Of a stretch of DNA of 64,000 nt, positions 55,418 through 63,825 are shown piece after piece. Source of the stretch: an uncultured Flavobacteriales bacterium. GTDB taxonomy: Bacteria; Bacteroidota; Bacteroidia; Flavobacteriales_D; Crocinitomicaceae. Where the stretch lies: NCBI GenBank assembly GCA_903939755.1, contig CAJAII010000015.1, positions 1 through 64,000 on the forward strand, given 5' to 3'. Every line of letters starts with the position of its first letter. The stretch's first letter is position 1. The notes below the pieces were generated by a model, which did no database searches, was not told the origin of the DNA, and saw only the letters and a program-made list of their open reading frames with translations. The translations under genes were made by a program, and so were the position numbers.

Positions 55418-56653
55418 TTGAATTTGTTAGCCGAACTTCATACAATAGCTTTTACTCACCGTCGATTTGAAGTAGGTAAAATTGGTGCTTTGCACATTGA
55501 GGTGGACGATCAATTAGTTCGCTTACCCAAAGTAAAAGCAAAATTTAAACTCCCAGAACTTTTATTTATTTCTACGTGTAACCGAGTAGAAATAAGCTTT
55601 TTTGCGACTGATGAGATTACTAATTCATGGCTGTTTGATTTTCTGCAAGCGCTTTACCCTTCAATTGCCTCATCAACAATTACGGATTACCTTATCAACC
55701 TTGAATTATATAAAGACGAAAAGGCAATTGAACATGCTTTCTCGGTAGCATCTTCCATCGATTCCATGATTGTGGGAGAACGCGAAATCATCACCCAAGT
55801 GCGCACCTCATATGAGCATTGTCGCAAAGCAGGATTAACCGGCGATCGATTTCGTTTATTAATGAAACATGTGATCGAAACGGCTAAAAAAGTGTACACC
55901 GAAACCAGTATTGCAACGAAACCCGTTTCTGTCGTTTCACTTGCCTACCAACATTTAAAGCGATTAAACATTGGCTTAGATGCTCGAATTCTAGTAATTG
56001 GTGCAGGCGTTACCAATACAACGATGTGTCGCTATCTAAAAAAACATGGCTTTAAGAATTTTGCCGTATTTAATAGGACAGTAGCAAAAGGGCAATTATT
56101 AGCGGATGAATTGAAAGGTGTAAGTCACCGATTAGAAGACTTAATAAATTATAAAGCGGGATTTGATGTTATCATATCTTGCACCGGAACAGATTTCCAT
56201 GTCATATCTCCCGAAATCTATCAATCCTTATTAAATGGCGAAGACGATAAAAAAATTGTGATTGATATTGCGATTCCGCAAGATTTAAACCCAATAATTG
56301 CAGAAAACCATTCCCTTACCCATATTTCTGTGGATGTCCTGCAAAAAATATCGAACCAAAACTTAAAAGAAAGAACCAAGGAAGTTGACCACGTAATGCA
56401 AATTATTGAACTTGCTCTGATTGATTTCCGAACAAAAGTCAAAGAACGCGATGTTGAAGTCGCCATGAAATCAGTTCCGAAGCAAGTAAAAGAAATTAAA
56501 GCAACTGCCATTAATGACGTTTTTAAGACGGAAATTGAAAACATGGATGAGCAGTCGCGCGAGGTACTTGAAAAAGTTATTGGTTACATGGAGAAAAAAT
56601 ACATCAGTGGCCCCATGAAATTGGCGAAGAAAATCATTCTAGATAATGTCTGA
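55418..56653 (+). CDS. hemA: Glutamyl-tRNA reductase
   Basis: The 411-residue enzyme makes glutamate-1-semialdehyde for haem by the C5 pathway. The catalytic Cys is C54 in ISTCNRVEISF; the NADPH domain follows VIGAGVTNTTMCRYLKKHGF (~190-210). The N-terminus ELHTIAFTHRRFEVG fits the family only if translation starts at TTG 55418 or TTG 55424; no ATG is available. It overlaps hemC by eight bases. A -7-like element GAAATTTG lies at 55398-55405. Confidence 0.94.
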   Translation: MNLLAELHTIAFTHRRFEVGKIGALHIEVDDQLVRLPKVKAKFKLPELLFISTCNRVEISFFATDEITNSWLFDFLQALYPSIASSTITDYLINLELYKDEKAIEHAFSVASSIDSMIVGEREIITQVRTSYEHCRKAGLTGDRFRLLMKHVIETAKKVYTETSIATKPVSVVSLAYQHLKRLNIGLDARILVIGAGVTNTTMCRYLKKHGFKNFAVFNRTVAKGQLLADELKGVSHRLEDLINYKAGFDVIISCTGTDFHVISPEIYQSLLNGEDDKKIVIDIAIPQDLNPIIAENHSLTHISVDVLQKISNQNLKERTKEVDHVMQIIELALIDFRTKVKERDVEVAMKSVPKQVKEIKATAINDVFKTEIENMDEQSREVLEKVIGYMEKKYISGPMKLAKKIILDNV

Positions 56654-57539
56654 GGATAAACACATACGAATTGGCACCCGAGGGAGCGACTTAGCACTTT
56701 GGCAAGCTAATCATGTGAAACAACAATTAGAACAACTCGGAGCCACCGTTTCTATTCAAATTATCAGCACACAAGGTGATCGCATTCAAGATTTAAGCTT
56801 CGACAAGTTAGAAGGAAAAGGTTTTTTTACCAAAGAAATTGAACAGGCCCTACTAGAAAATGTGGTGGACTTGGCCATTCATTCCCATAAAGATTTAGAA
56901 ACCAATCCACCCGAAGGATTAGTCATTGTTGCGGTATCAGAACGGGAAGACCCTGCTGAATTACTTCTCATTCATCCTAATGCTATAGCGGAAGAAAAAG
57001 AATGGCGGCTCAAAGAAAATGCAAGCATCGGAACCTCTTCTGCCCGCAGAAAATCACAAGTGCTAGCCCATCGTCCTGACTTAATCATCAAAGAATTACG
57101 CGGCAATGTGCCCACTAGAATTGCGAAATTACGCAATGGGGAATACGATGCCATCCTTCTAGCGAAAGCCGGAGTAAGCCGATTGAAACTGGATTTAAGT
57201 GATTTAATCGTCGTGCGCTTGGATCCAAAAATCATGGTGCCTGCACCTGCACAAGGCGTACTTGGCTTACAAATACGAAGTAATGACGAACGCACAAAAT
57301 CCCTTGTTTCACCGCTAAATGAGGATGCCGTGCACGAATTAATTGCTGTAGAACGCAAAGTCTTGAATCTTATGGAGGGTGGCTGTCAATTGCCCTTGGG
57401 GGTTTATAACGACGGGGAATTCATCCATGTCACCCATGCCCACAGCGCAGGAGAAGCGGCAGTCTATTTCCAATTTGAATCGAATGGAAACAAAGAAATT
57501 GCGCAAAACATTGCTGCCGCATTGAAAGCGCGATCATGA
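56646..57539 (+). CDS. hemC: Hydroxymethylbilane synthase
   Basis: The 297-residue enzyme polymerises four porphobilinogen units into hydroxymethylbilane. C247 in MEGGCQLPLG binds the dipyrromethane cofactor. The N-terminal IRIGTRGSDLALWQANHVK and VDLAIHSHKDLETNPPEGL are typical. It overlaps hemA by eight and hemD by four bases, so all three are translationally coupled. Confidence 0.96.
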   Translation: MSEDKHIRIGTRGSDLALWQANHVKQQLEQLGATVSIQIISTQGDRIQDLSFDKLEGKGFFTKEIEQALLENVVDLAIHSHKDLETNPPEGLVIVAVSEREDPAELLLIHPNAIAEEKEWRLKENASIGTSSARRKSQVLAHRPDLIIKELRGNVPTRIAKLRNGEYDAILLAKAGVSRLKLDLSDLIVVRLDPKIMVPAPAQGVLGLQIRSNDERTKSLVSPLNEDAVHELIAVERKVLNLMEGGCQLPLGVYNDGEFIHVTHAHSAGEAAVYFQFESNGNKEIAQNIAAALKARS

Positions 57540-58186
57540 AAAGCATTTACATCACCAAAGAGCTAGAAGACGTTACGCAACTCAAGCAATTCTGTGCCTT
57601 TCAAAATATCGATCTCCATGCACAATCCCAACTCAACTTTGAAGCCGTTCCATTTACCATAACAGAACCCTTTGAGGTGGTGTTTTTTTCCAGTGTACGT
57701 GCCGGACGTTTTTTCCTAAGAAGCTATGACGGCTCACTAAGTTCCTTGCAATTTGCCTGTATCGGAGAAGAAACCGCACAAAAATTCAATATCGATTTTG
57801 CTTTCGTTGGAAAAGAAGCTGGGAACCCCGAAAAAGTGGCGGAAAAATTTAAAAATTGGCTCGGTGATAAACGCCTGCTTATCCCCCACTCCTCGCTTTC
57901 ACATAAAACCATTGCTGCCATCATCCCAAGTACCCAATGTGAAAGTATTTGTGTTTACAATACCCTACTTTCCCCGCAAAGCATCCCTGAATGTGAGGTG
58001 TATGTTTTTACAAGCCCCAGTAATCTTGCTGCTTTTTTGCAGAAAAACCAAGTTCCTGACGCGGCAAAGGTGATTGCTTGGGGAAACACCACTGAAAAAG
58101 CCTTGCGAAACAGTAAGGTGCAGGTGAGTAAAACACTCATTAAAGCTCAATTAGAAGAACTGCTAGAAGTGTTAGCCAACTTTTAA
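57536..58186 (+). CDS. hemD: Uroporphyrinogen-III synthase
   Basis: The 216-residue protein is the next enzyme of the pathway and cyclises hydroxymethylbilane with ring D inversion. Sequence conservation in this family is low; support comes from the two-domain Rossmann-like pattern (VVFFSSVRAGRFFL, IGEETAQKF, VFTSPSNLAAFLQK, VIAWGNTTEKALR) and from the four-base overlap with hemC. Length is slightly short for the family. Confidence 0.88.
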   Translation: MKSIYITKELEDVTQLKQFCAFQNIDLHAQSQLNFEAVPFTITEPFEVVFFSSVRAGRFFLRSYDGSLSSLQFACIGEETAQKFNIDFAFVGKEAGNPEKVAEKFKNWLGDKRLLIPHSSLSHKTIAAIIPSTQCESICVYNTLLSPQSIPECEVYVFTSPSNLAAFLQKNQVPDAAKVIAWGNTTEKALRNSKVQVSKTLIKAQLEELLEVLANF

Positions 58187-58223
58187 TAGCAAGCAGCAAA
58201 TTGAAAATATTAGCCATTCTGTG

Positions 58224-58231
58224 TAACTTCG
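58224..58231 (+). promoter_or_regulatory. -7-like element TAACTTCG of mnmE
   Basis: This differs from TAnnTTTG at one base and lies four bases before ATG 58236, the same spacing as the leaderless-type promoters in this window. Confidence 0.4.
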
Positions 58232-58235
58232 CCCC

Positions 58236-59591
58236 ATGAATCTATCATCAGACATCATTTGTGCATTAGCCACCCCAAACGGAGTGGGAGCAATTGCCTT
58301 GATTCGCATTTCTGGACCAGGAAGCCGTAAGTTATTGAAAGGGGTTTTCTCTAAAGATGTACTAAACGTAGAAAGCCATAGCGTCCATTTTGGCTACCTG
58401 AAAAATAAAAAAGGCACACTCATAGACGAGGTACTGTTAAGTGTTTTTGATGAAGGCAAAAGTTTTACCGGTGAAGAAAGCGTTGAAATTACTTGTCATG
58501 GCTCTAGTTATATTCAGCAACAAATCTTAGAAATGCTGCTAACAAGTGGTTGCCGTTTGGCCGAACCTGGAGAATTTACAAAACGCGCGTTTTTAAATGG
58601 AAAGATGGATCTTTCACAAGCAGAAGCCGTAGCAGACCTCATCGCCTCACAAAGCCAACAGGCCCATCAAGTTGCCCTACAACAATTACGGGGGAATTTT
58701 TCCTCCGAACTAAAGGAATTGCGACAGCAGTTAATGAATTTTGCTTCCTTGGTAGAATTAGAATTAGACTTCTCAGAAGAAGACGTTGAATTCGCTGACA
58801 GGACCCAACTCAAGCAACTGGTTGAAGAGGTGCTTTCAGTTTTACACCGACTTGCAGCATCCTTTGCACTTGGAAATGCCTTAAAGCATGGCGTTCCCGT
58901 TGCCTTAGTGGGCGCACCAAACACCGGAAAAAGTACCCTTCTAAATCAATTACTGGGAGAAGACCGAGCGATTGTTAGTGAAATAGCTGGCACCACACGA
59001 GATGTCATTGAAGAAACCCTCAACATAGATGGAATTCTCTTCCGCTTAATTGACACCGCCGGAATTCGTGAAACCGAAGAAACCATAGAATCGATTGGTA
59101 TTGCTCGGTCACACCAGAAAATTGCCCTGGCCTCCATTGTGCTGTGTATGGCAGACGCCTCATCACCAGATCAACTGAATGATTTAAACACATGGACGCA
59201 AACCCTACGCGAGCAATTTCCACAAAAGCACATCCTTAGCATTGCCAATAAAATTGATTTAATTACTCAAGAAAATGCCTGCGACCTTGCCATTAGCGCA
59301 AAATCAGGCCTTGGCATCACCGCTTTGAAAGACAAGCTAGTTCAACTAATAAACAACGGTTTTGACAGTAGTCAAGAAACAATAATTGTCAACGTGCGCC
59401 ACCACGACGCGCTACTAAAAACCATTGCCGCTTTAGAAAAAGCCAAAGAAGGGATAATCACCCAAGTAAGCGGCGACTTTATCGCGATGGATATCCGTCA
59501 AGCGATGTATCACCTAGGCACCATTACCGGTGACATCTCCAGCGATGATCTTTTGGGTAATATTTTTAGCAAGTTTTGTATTGGGAAGTAG
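58236..59591 (+). CDS. mnmE: tRNA-modifying GTPase MnmE
   Basis: The 451-residue GTPase works with MnmG to modify uridine-34 of several tRNAs. It has the N-terminal tetrahydrofolate-binding domain (DIICALATPNGVGAIALIRISG), the GTPase domain (G1 GAPNTGKST ~226-234, GTTRD, DTAG, NKID) and the C-terminal CIGK, with the active-site Cys four residues from the end. G1 reads GAPNTGKS instead of the usual GxPNVGKS. It follows hemD by 49 bases in the same direction. Confidence 0.97.
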   Translation: MNLSSDIICALATPNGVGAIALIRISGPGSRKLLKGVFSKDVLNVESHSVHFGYLKNKKGTLIDEVLLSVFDEGKSFTGEESVEITCHGSSYIQQQILEMLLTSGCRLAEPGEFTKRAFLNGKMDLSQAEAVADLIASQSQQAHQVALQQLRGNFSSELKELRQQLMNFASLVELELDFSEEDVEFADRTQLKQLVEEVLSVLHRLAASFALGNALKHGVPVALVGAPNTGKSTLLNQLLGEDRAIVSEIAGTTRDVIEETLNIDGILFRLIDTAGIRETEETIESIGIARSHQKIALASIVLCMADASSPDQLNDLNTWTQTLREQFPQKHILSIANKIDLITQENACDLAISAKSGLGITALKDKLVQLINNGFDSSQETIIVNVRHHDALLKTIAALEKAKEGIITQVSGDFIAMDIRQAMYHLGTITGDISSDDLLGNIFSKFCIGK

Positions 59592-59818
59592 GAGCGGTAT
59601 TAGTCTATCTGACTTAATATGATTTAAACACCATTTATCTATATTTAGAGGATAGATAATAATGGATTTATCAGAAGCTCCTAGGAAAAAATAGTAATTA
59701 TAGTAGAAAATAAAATCACCCTTCGCCCATATGCGTAAGAATTGTGTTTTTTAACAAATCTCGGGTTAAAACAACTTTTTTTTAAGGATTTAAGTAACTT
59801 TATTCTTAAATTATAAGC

Positions 59819-60817
59819 ATGAAACCTATATTGATTTTAAGTATTGTAGTAGTTTGTTTTGTCAATCCTTCTTTGGCTCAAGATGCATCTCTAATTTATA
59901 ACAAAACCGTTAACTCAACTGTCACCATCATAACAGATGATGGCTCTCAAGGTTCAGGCTTTTTTGTTGCTCCAAATATTATTGCAACCAATTATCATGT
60001 GATGGAGGGAGCGACGAAGGCAAGTTGTTATTTAAATAATTCCGATACGGAGTATAAAATTGATGGGTATGTAGGAATTGATAAATCTGTTGATTTAATC
60101 TTACTTAAAGTTTCAACGTTAAACAAACCAGCAATAAAATTGGCAGTGACCACGGCTTCAATTGGGCAAAAAGTTTATGTGATAGGCAGTCCCCGAGGCC
60201 TTCCAGCGACAATTTCCGATGGAATTATAAGTGGGATGAGAGATTTTGAAGGAAATAAATTACTTCAAATGACAGCCTCCATATCGCCGGGTAGCAGTGG
60301 AGGTCCTGTTTTAAATTCAAATGGTGAATTACTAGGAATTTCTGTTTCTCAACTTACAGAAGGACAAAATTTAAACTTCGCAATACCAAAATCCTATCTT
60401 CAGATACTTTTAGATTTTAAAAAAAATACGCCAACAGCATTGTCCACTTTAATTCCTTCAGAAAAACCTAAAAAAGAGGCTCCAAATTCATATTCAGCTT
60501 CAATAATAGGCAAACCTATTAGAATAGGAAGTATTGAGGTTGCTCAGAATCATTTTCCAATAGCTATGAAATGGAATGAAGCAGTAAAGGCTTGTATGGA
60601 TTTAGGAAATGGTTGGAGGTTGCCAACTATAGATGAACTTGTTTTTTTGCATAAAAACAAGGATGAAATTGGTGGTTTTCTTAGTTTCCATTTTTGGAGT
60701 AATGATGAGTCGGAAAAAAGCGGCTATGCGTTGGAGATGCATTTCTACGGTTGGGGGCAAAAAATTCAATGCAATAAGGACGATACCAATCATGTTCGTG
60801 CTGTTCGGTCTCTTTAA
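59819..60817 (+). CDS. Secreted trypsin-like serine protease with C-terminal DUF1566-like domain
   Basis: The 332-residue protein has a signal peptide (~1-20), a DegP/HtrA-like chymotrypsin-fold protease with catalytic H60, D92 and S160 (GSSGGP), and no PDZ domain. The C-terminal ~100 residues (MKWNEAVKACMDLGNGWRLPTIDELVFLHKN, DTNHVRAVRSL) form a DUF1566/FGE-like fold, which in other proteins binds ligands or decorates surfaces. The pairing of protease and DUF1566 replaces the PDZ domain for substrate targeting. The region downstream holds palindromic repeats. Confidence 0.82.
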   Translation: MKPILILSIVVVCFVNPSLAQDASLIYNKTVNSTVTIITDDGSQGSGFFVAPNIIATNYHVMEGATKASCYLNNSDTEYKIDGYVGIDKSVDLILLKVSTLNKPAIKLAVTTASIGQKVYVIGSPRGLPATISDGIISGMRDFEGNKLLQMTASISPGSSGGPVLNSNGELLGISVSQLTEGQNLNFAIPKSYLQILLDFKKNTPTALSTLIPSEKPKKEAPNSYSASIIGKPIRIGSIEVAQNHFPIAMKWNEAVKACMDLGNGWRLPTIDELVFLHKNKDEIGGFLSFHFWSNDESEKSGYALEMHFYGWGQKIQCNKDDTNHVRAVRSL

Positions 60818-60926
60818 CTATTTATCGATTTTACAATTTCTTTCCGATCCTTTAAATTTTGGGGCTTTTCTCGAGAAAATTTTGGATTTTCAGAGACAAA
60901 AATCAATGCTCGATTGAAGACGTGCA

Positions 60927-60973
60927 TCTCGACTCCGCTCGATGCCCTTTAAGTGAATCGAGCGGAGCCGAGA
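60927..60973. repeat. Intergenic palindrome, 17-nt arms
   Basis: The arms 60927-60943 and 60957-60973 pair with a single G.U position and a 13-nt loop. The sequence is GC-rich in an AT-rich background and resembles the dispersed intergenic palindromes of Flavobacteriia. Together with the next palindrome it fills the centre of the 457-bp gap between the protease and the coiled-coil gene; the remainder of that gap shows no feature. Confidence 0.75.
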
Positions 60974-60993
60974 GACGCTTCTAACAAACGACA

Positions 60994-61032
60994 TACCGAA
61001 ACGTCGCACCGAGACTTCGGTGCTTTTCGGTA
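60994..61032. repeat. Nested inverted repeat
   Basis: TACCGAAA (60994-61001) pairs with TTTCGGTA (61025-61032), and within it CACCGA (61007-61012) pairs with TCGGTG (61017-61022). It lies 20 bases from the preceding palindrome and may be part of the same repeat unit. Confidence 0.65.
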
Positions 61033-61274
61033 TCGCTTACGCCTCGAAATTTTCTTTATCCTTTCTTTTGTCAATCGAGACGAAAAAAAAAATAGAACTT
61101 GGGGTTAATTAATAAAATTCAAGCTTTCATAATCAAGTCAGATTTAAATTCAGAATTTTTTCTCTAAATTTTGCTTTATTATCAATAATTTAGCCTTTCC
61201 CATTTACTATAAAAAATCGAAATCAAAATCTACCTCATTAGTAGCGAGTAAAACAAGTTTAAAACTAAAGAAAA

Positions 61275-62153
61275 TTAATTTTTTGTTTCACATAAAATTG
61301 ATACATAAACACTTGACATTGACTCAATTGTATTGGTCACATAAATAATAGCACCATTATTTTTTATCGTCGCAACTTGGGTTTTATCATCGTTAATATC
61401 TGTCTGTACTTTATATGATGCTTTTGACTTAAATAACCTTTCCATATCAGAAACAACGATGTTGAATAGATTGCTTGGGGTGTCATCACTCCCGTAAAAA
61501 TCAATGTCTATGTTATTGCATATATTGTTTTCATCAAAATTATAGTAGATATTATCACAACTGTTAGTTAAAATATTGCTAAGTTTTATTTTTCCCCAAG
61601 CCCTAATTGCTATTCCATCAGAACGTGATGAAGAAATATAACTTCCTAATTTCATAGGCATTCCCTCCTTTTTCTTTGATTTTAAATAATTAGCTACACT
61701 ATTTGAATCCGCTTCACCAATTTTAACATTCCAAAATGTGACTGGTGAATATTGTTTTTTGATTAGCTCTTTATTTTCTGGATTCAATTGTAATTTCAAT
61801 TTCTCTATTTCACTCTTCATTAATGATATACTATCACTTTTCAATTTAATTAAAGCAAATTCTTGGTTTAATTTTGAAAGTTCTGAATTGATAGATTTGT
61901 TGTTTGAGTTTAATTCCGATATGGCAGTTGAATGATTAAAATTAGATTGTTTTTCATTAGCCATCATCTCTTTTAAACTATCAAGCATGTGAATTAAGGT
62001 TTCATTCTGAATTTTATTGTTTTTTTTGTCATTATTCAAAACCTCATGCAAGCTGTCTACCCTAATAGACAAAATTTCAATTTGCTCTTTCTTGGATTGA
62101 GAATAAACAAATGAGAAAATTGTACAGAAAATAATTGCATTAATAAATTTCAC
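61275..62153 (-). CDS. Secreted coiled-coil protein of unknown function
   Basis: The 292-residue protein has a signal peptide (~1-18, ending FVYSQ), a coiled coil (~20-125, heptads rich in Leu, Ile, Lys and Asn) and a globular C-terminal domain (~135-292) with three cysteines. No domain is recognised. The composition (Asn, Ser and Lys rich, low GC) differs from the housekeeping genes and suits a recently acquired or fast-evolving gene. It is alone on its strand, diverging from the DnaB-like gene. Confidence 0.6.
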   Translation of the reverse strand: MKFINAIIFCTIFSFVYSQSKKEQIEILSIRVDSLHEVLNNDKKNNKIQNETLIHMLDSLKEMMANEKQSNFNHSTAISELNSNNKSINSELSKLNQEFALIKLKSDSISLMKSEIEKLKLQLNPENKELIKKQYSPVTFWNVKIGEADSNSVANYLKSKKKEGMPMKLGSYISSSRSDGIAIRAWGKIKLSNILTNSCDNIYYNFDENNICNNIDIDFYGSDDTPSNLFNIVVSDMERLFKSKASYKVQTDINDDKTQVATIKNNGAIIYVTNTIESMSSVYVSILCETKN

Positions 62154-62189
62154 GTTCTATTTTTTAATCGAATTAATATTTTAGTTGCC

Positions 62190-62209
62190 CCTAGAAATTT
62201 AATTCTAGG
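62190..62209. repeat. Inverted repeat CCTAGAA-aattta-TTCTAGG
   Basis: A perfect 7-bp stem with a 6-nt loop lies 37 bases upstream of the coiled-coil gene start. The rest of the 419-bp intergenic stretch (62154-62572) is AT-rich and shows nothing else I can support. Confidence 0.5.
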
Positions 62210-62572
62210 TTAATTCAAATATAGTTATTTTTGAATTATGCATTGGATTTTGTAATAAGTTCCTCCATAATTGATTTCTTTTTTTAGATCTAAATAAGAT
62301 TACTCCCTCACTATACAAATCATATGCACAGAATAATTAACTATATTTCTCAAATCATTATTTTCCTTCATTTTGATAATTCCCGCTATTTTTTAGGCCC
62401 CAACATTTCCCATAAATCCCAATCCAACTCAACTCAAACCATATCAAAAATTGACATTAAAATCAAAGATAGACATTTAAAATGTTTGTTTTAAACCATT
62501 TTGTTGGGCTTTCAGCTTGGCTTGAAAATTGAATAATGCGAAGTCGTATTTACACATTCAATTTTTTAACTC

Positions 62573-63625
62573 ATGGAAAAAGACTTCTTGCCGCACTTAA
62601 AAAGAATCATAGAGAATCCTCACCATGAACAAGGTGTTTTAATGGAACAAGTTCGGAAAGTCCTGTTGGAATATGATATCATCGATCAGAATGATTATAC
62701 TTCCAAGAAGATTTCGGACATCTTTAAAGAGTATGCAAGTAATCATTTAACGAGCAATGCTAAAAAACAAGTGCCTACTGGCATAACTTCTTATGATGAG
62801 GCGCTGGGCGGTTTATTTCCTGGTGAATTTGTGGTAATTGGATCGCGGCCCGGCATGGGAAAAACACAATTAATAGTAAATATGGCCTTGAATATAGCAA
62901 AGCAAGTTCCTGTTTTGTACTATTCGTTAGAGCTTTCTGAATTAATGCTCACCTCGCGGATTGCGGCGGCAATAACTAAAATTCCTGCGGATAGAATCAT
63001 TAATTCAACCCTTTCCGACCAACAAAAGGAAACCATCATAAAGGTAGCTGATGAAATTGAAAACTTGCCATTGTTTATCTATGAAAGGAATACAAATGGC
63101 ATGTCTGGATTTAAAGAAATGTGTAGGAAGCATGTAAAAGAAAAAGGGGTAAAAGTGATTTTTGTAGATTACCTCCAATTATTAAATTCCACTAGATACA
63201 GAAATAATAGGGAATTGGAGATCGGATACATTAGCAGGGAATTAAAAAATATTGCGCGAGAACTAACTATTTGCGTTGTGGCTACCAGTCAATTAAGTCG
63301 TTCGGTGGAACAAAGAGGGGGTGAAAGGAAGCCAATCCTCTCCGATTTACGGGAAAGTGGTTCAATTGAGCAAGATGCGGATAAAGTAATCTTTCTTTAT
63401 CGGCCAACCTACTATGGCATAGTGCTCGATGAAGATGGGAATAGCACGCAATATTTAATGGAATTAATCTTGGCAAAAAATAGAAACGGACCTTTGACTA
63501 CCATTAGACTTAGGCACGATCCGCAATTCACCTCCTTTGTTCCCTTTGATCCTGAATATTTTTCATTGCCTAAAGGTCGATTGGACGAAATAGAGGGTGA
63601 AAGTGATGAAGATGTGCCATTTTAA
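62573..63625 (+). CDS. DnaB-type RecA-fold ATPase lacking the DnaB N-terminal domain
   Basis: The 350-residue protein has a ~65-residue N-terminal helical region and then the DnaB C-terminal helicase domain (~66-330): Walker A GSRPGMGKT (90-98), VIFVDYLQLLNS (Walker B, ~193), VVATSQLSRSVEQRGGERKPILSDLRESGSIEQDADKVIFLYRP and the arginine-finger region LILAKNRNGPLTTIRLRHD. Full-length DnaB is ~450-520 residues with an N-terminal primase-binding domain, absent here, so this is a paralogue, not the main replicative helicase. Such truncated forms occur on phages and mobile elements as well as on chromosomes. A structured intergenic element follows. Confidence 0.82.
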   Translation: MEKDFLPHLKRIIENPHHEQGVLMEQVRKVLLEYDIIDQNDYTSKKISDIFKEYASNHLTSNAKKQVPTGITSYDEALGGLFPGEFVVIGSRPGMGKTQLIVNMALNIAKQVPVLYYSLELSELMLTSRIAAAITKIPADRIINSTLSDQQKETIIKVADEIENLPLFIYERNTNGMSGFKEMCRKHVKEKGVKVIFVDYLQLLNSTRYRNNRELEIGYISRELKNIARELTICVVATSQLSRSVEQRGGERKPILSDLRESGSIEQDADKVIFLYRPTYYGIVLDEDGNSTQYLMELILAKNRNGPLTTIRLRHDPQFTSFVPFDPEYFSLPKGRLDEIEGESDEDVPF

Positions 63626-63637
63626 GATAAAAATTTT

Positions 63638-63806
63638 GAGCCCTTACCTAAAATTTATGAGTCGAATTGATAACGACCTGAGGTTGTGCACCTGCAACCC
63701 ATAATAAAGTGGGAGGCAGCATGGAGCTTCGCTAAGCATGCTTGTTCCACTGCGTTCCACACGCATGCGTATCGTTTTAAAGATAAATGGTAAGGGCTCT
63801 TTTTTT
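63638..63806 (+). ncRNA. Candidate structured RNA or long intergenic palindrome
   Basis: GAGCCCTTACC (63638-63648) pairs perfectly with 63789-63799 over ~140 bases, and seven T residues follow (63800-63806). Inside, GGTTG-T-GCA pairs with TGCAACC (63682-63700), AGCATG pairs with CATGCT (~63718-63743), GTGG pairs with CCAC, and ACGCATGCGT is self-complementary. The layout is that of a multi-branched RNA ending in a terminator, lying 12 bases after the DnaB-like gene. It could equally be a complex terminator or repeat element. Confidence 0.5.
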
Positions 63807-63825
63807 AAAAGTAACGAAGAATAAG

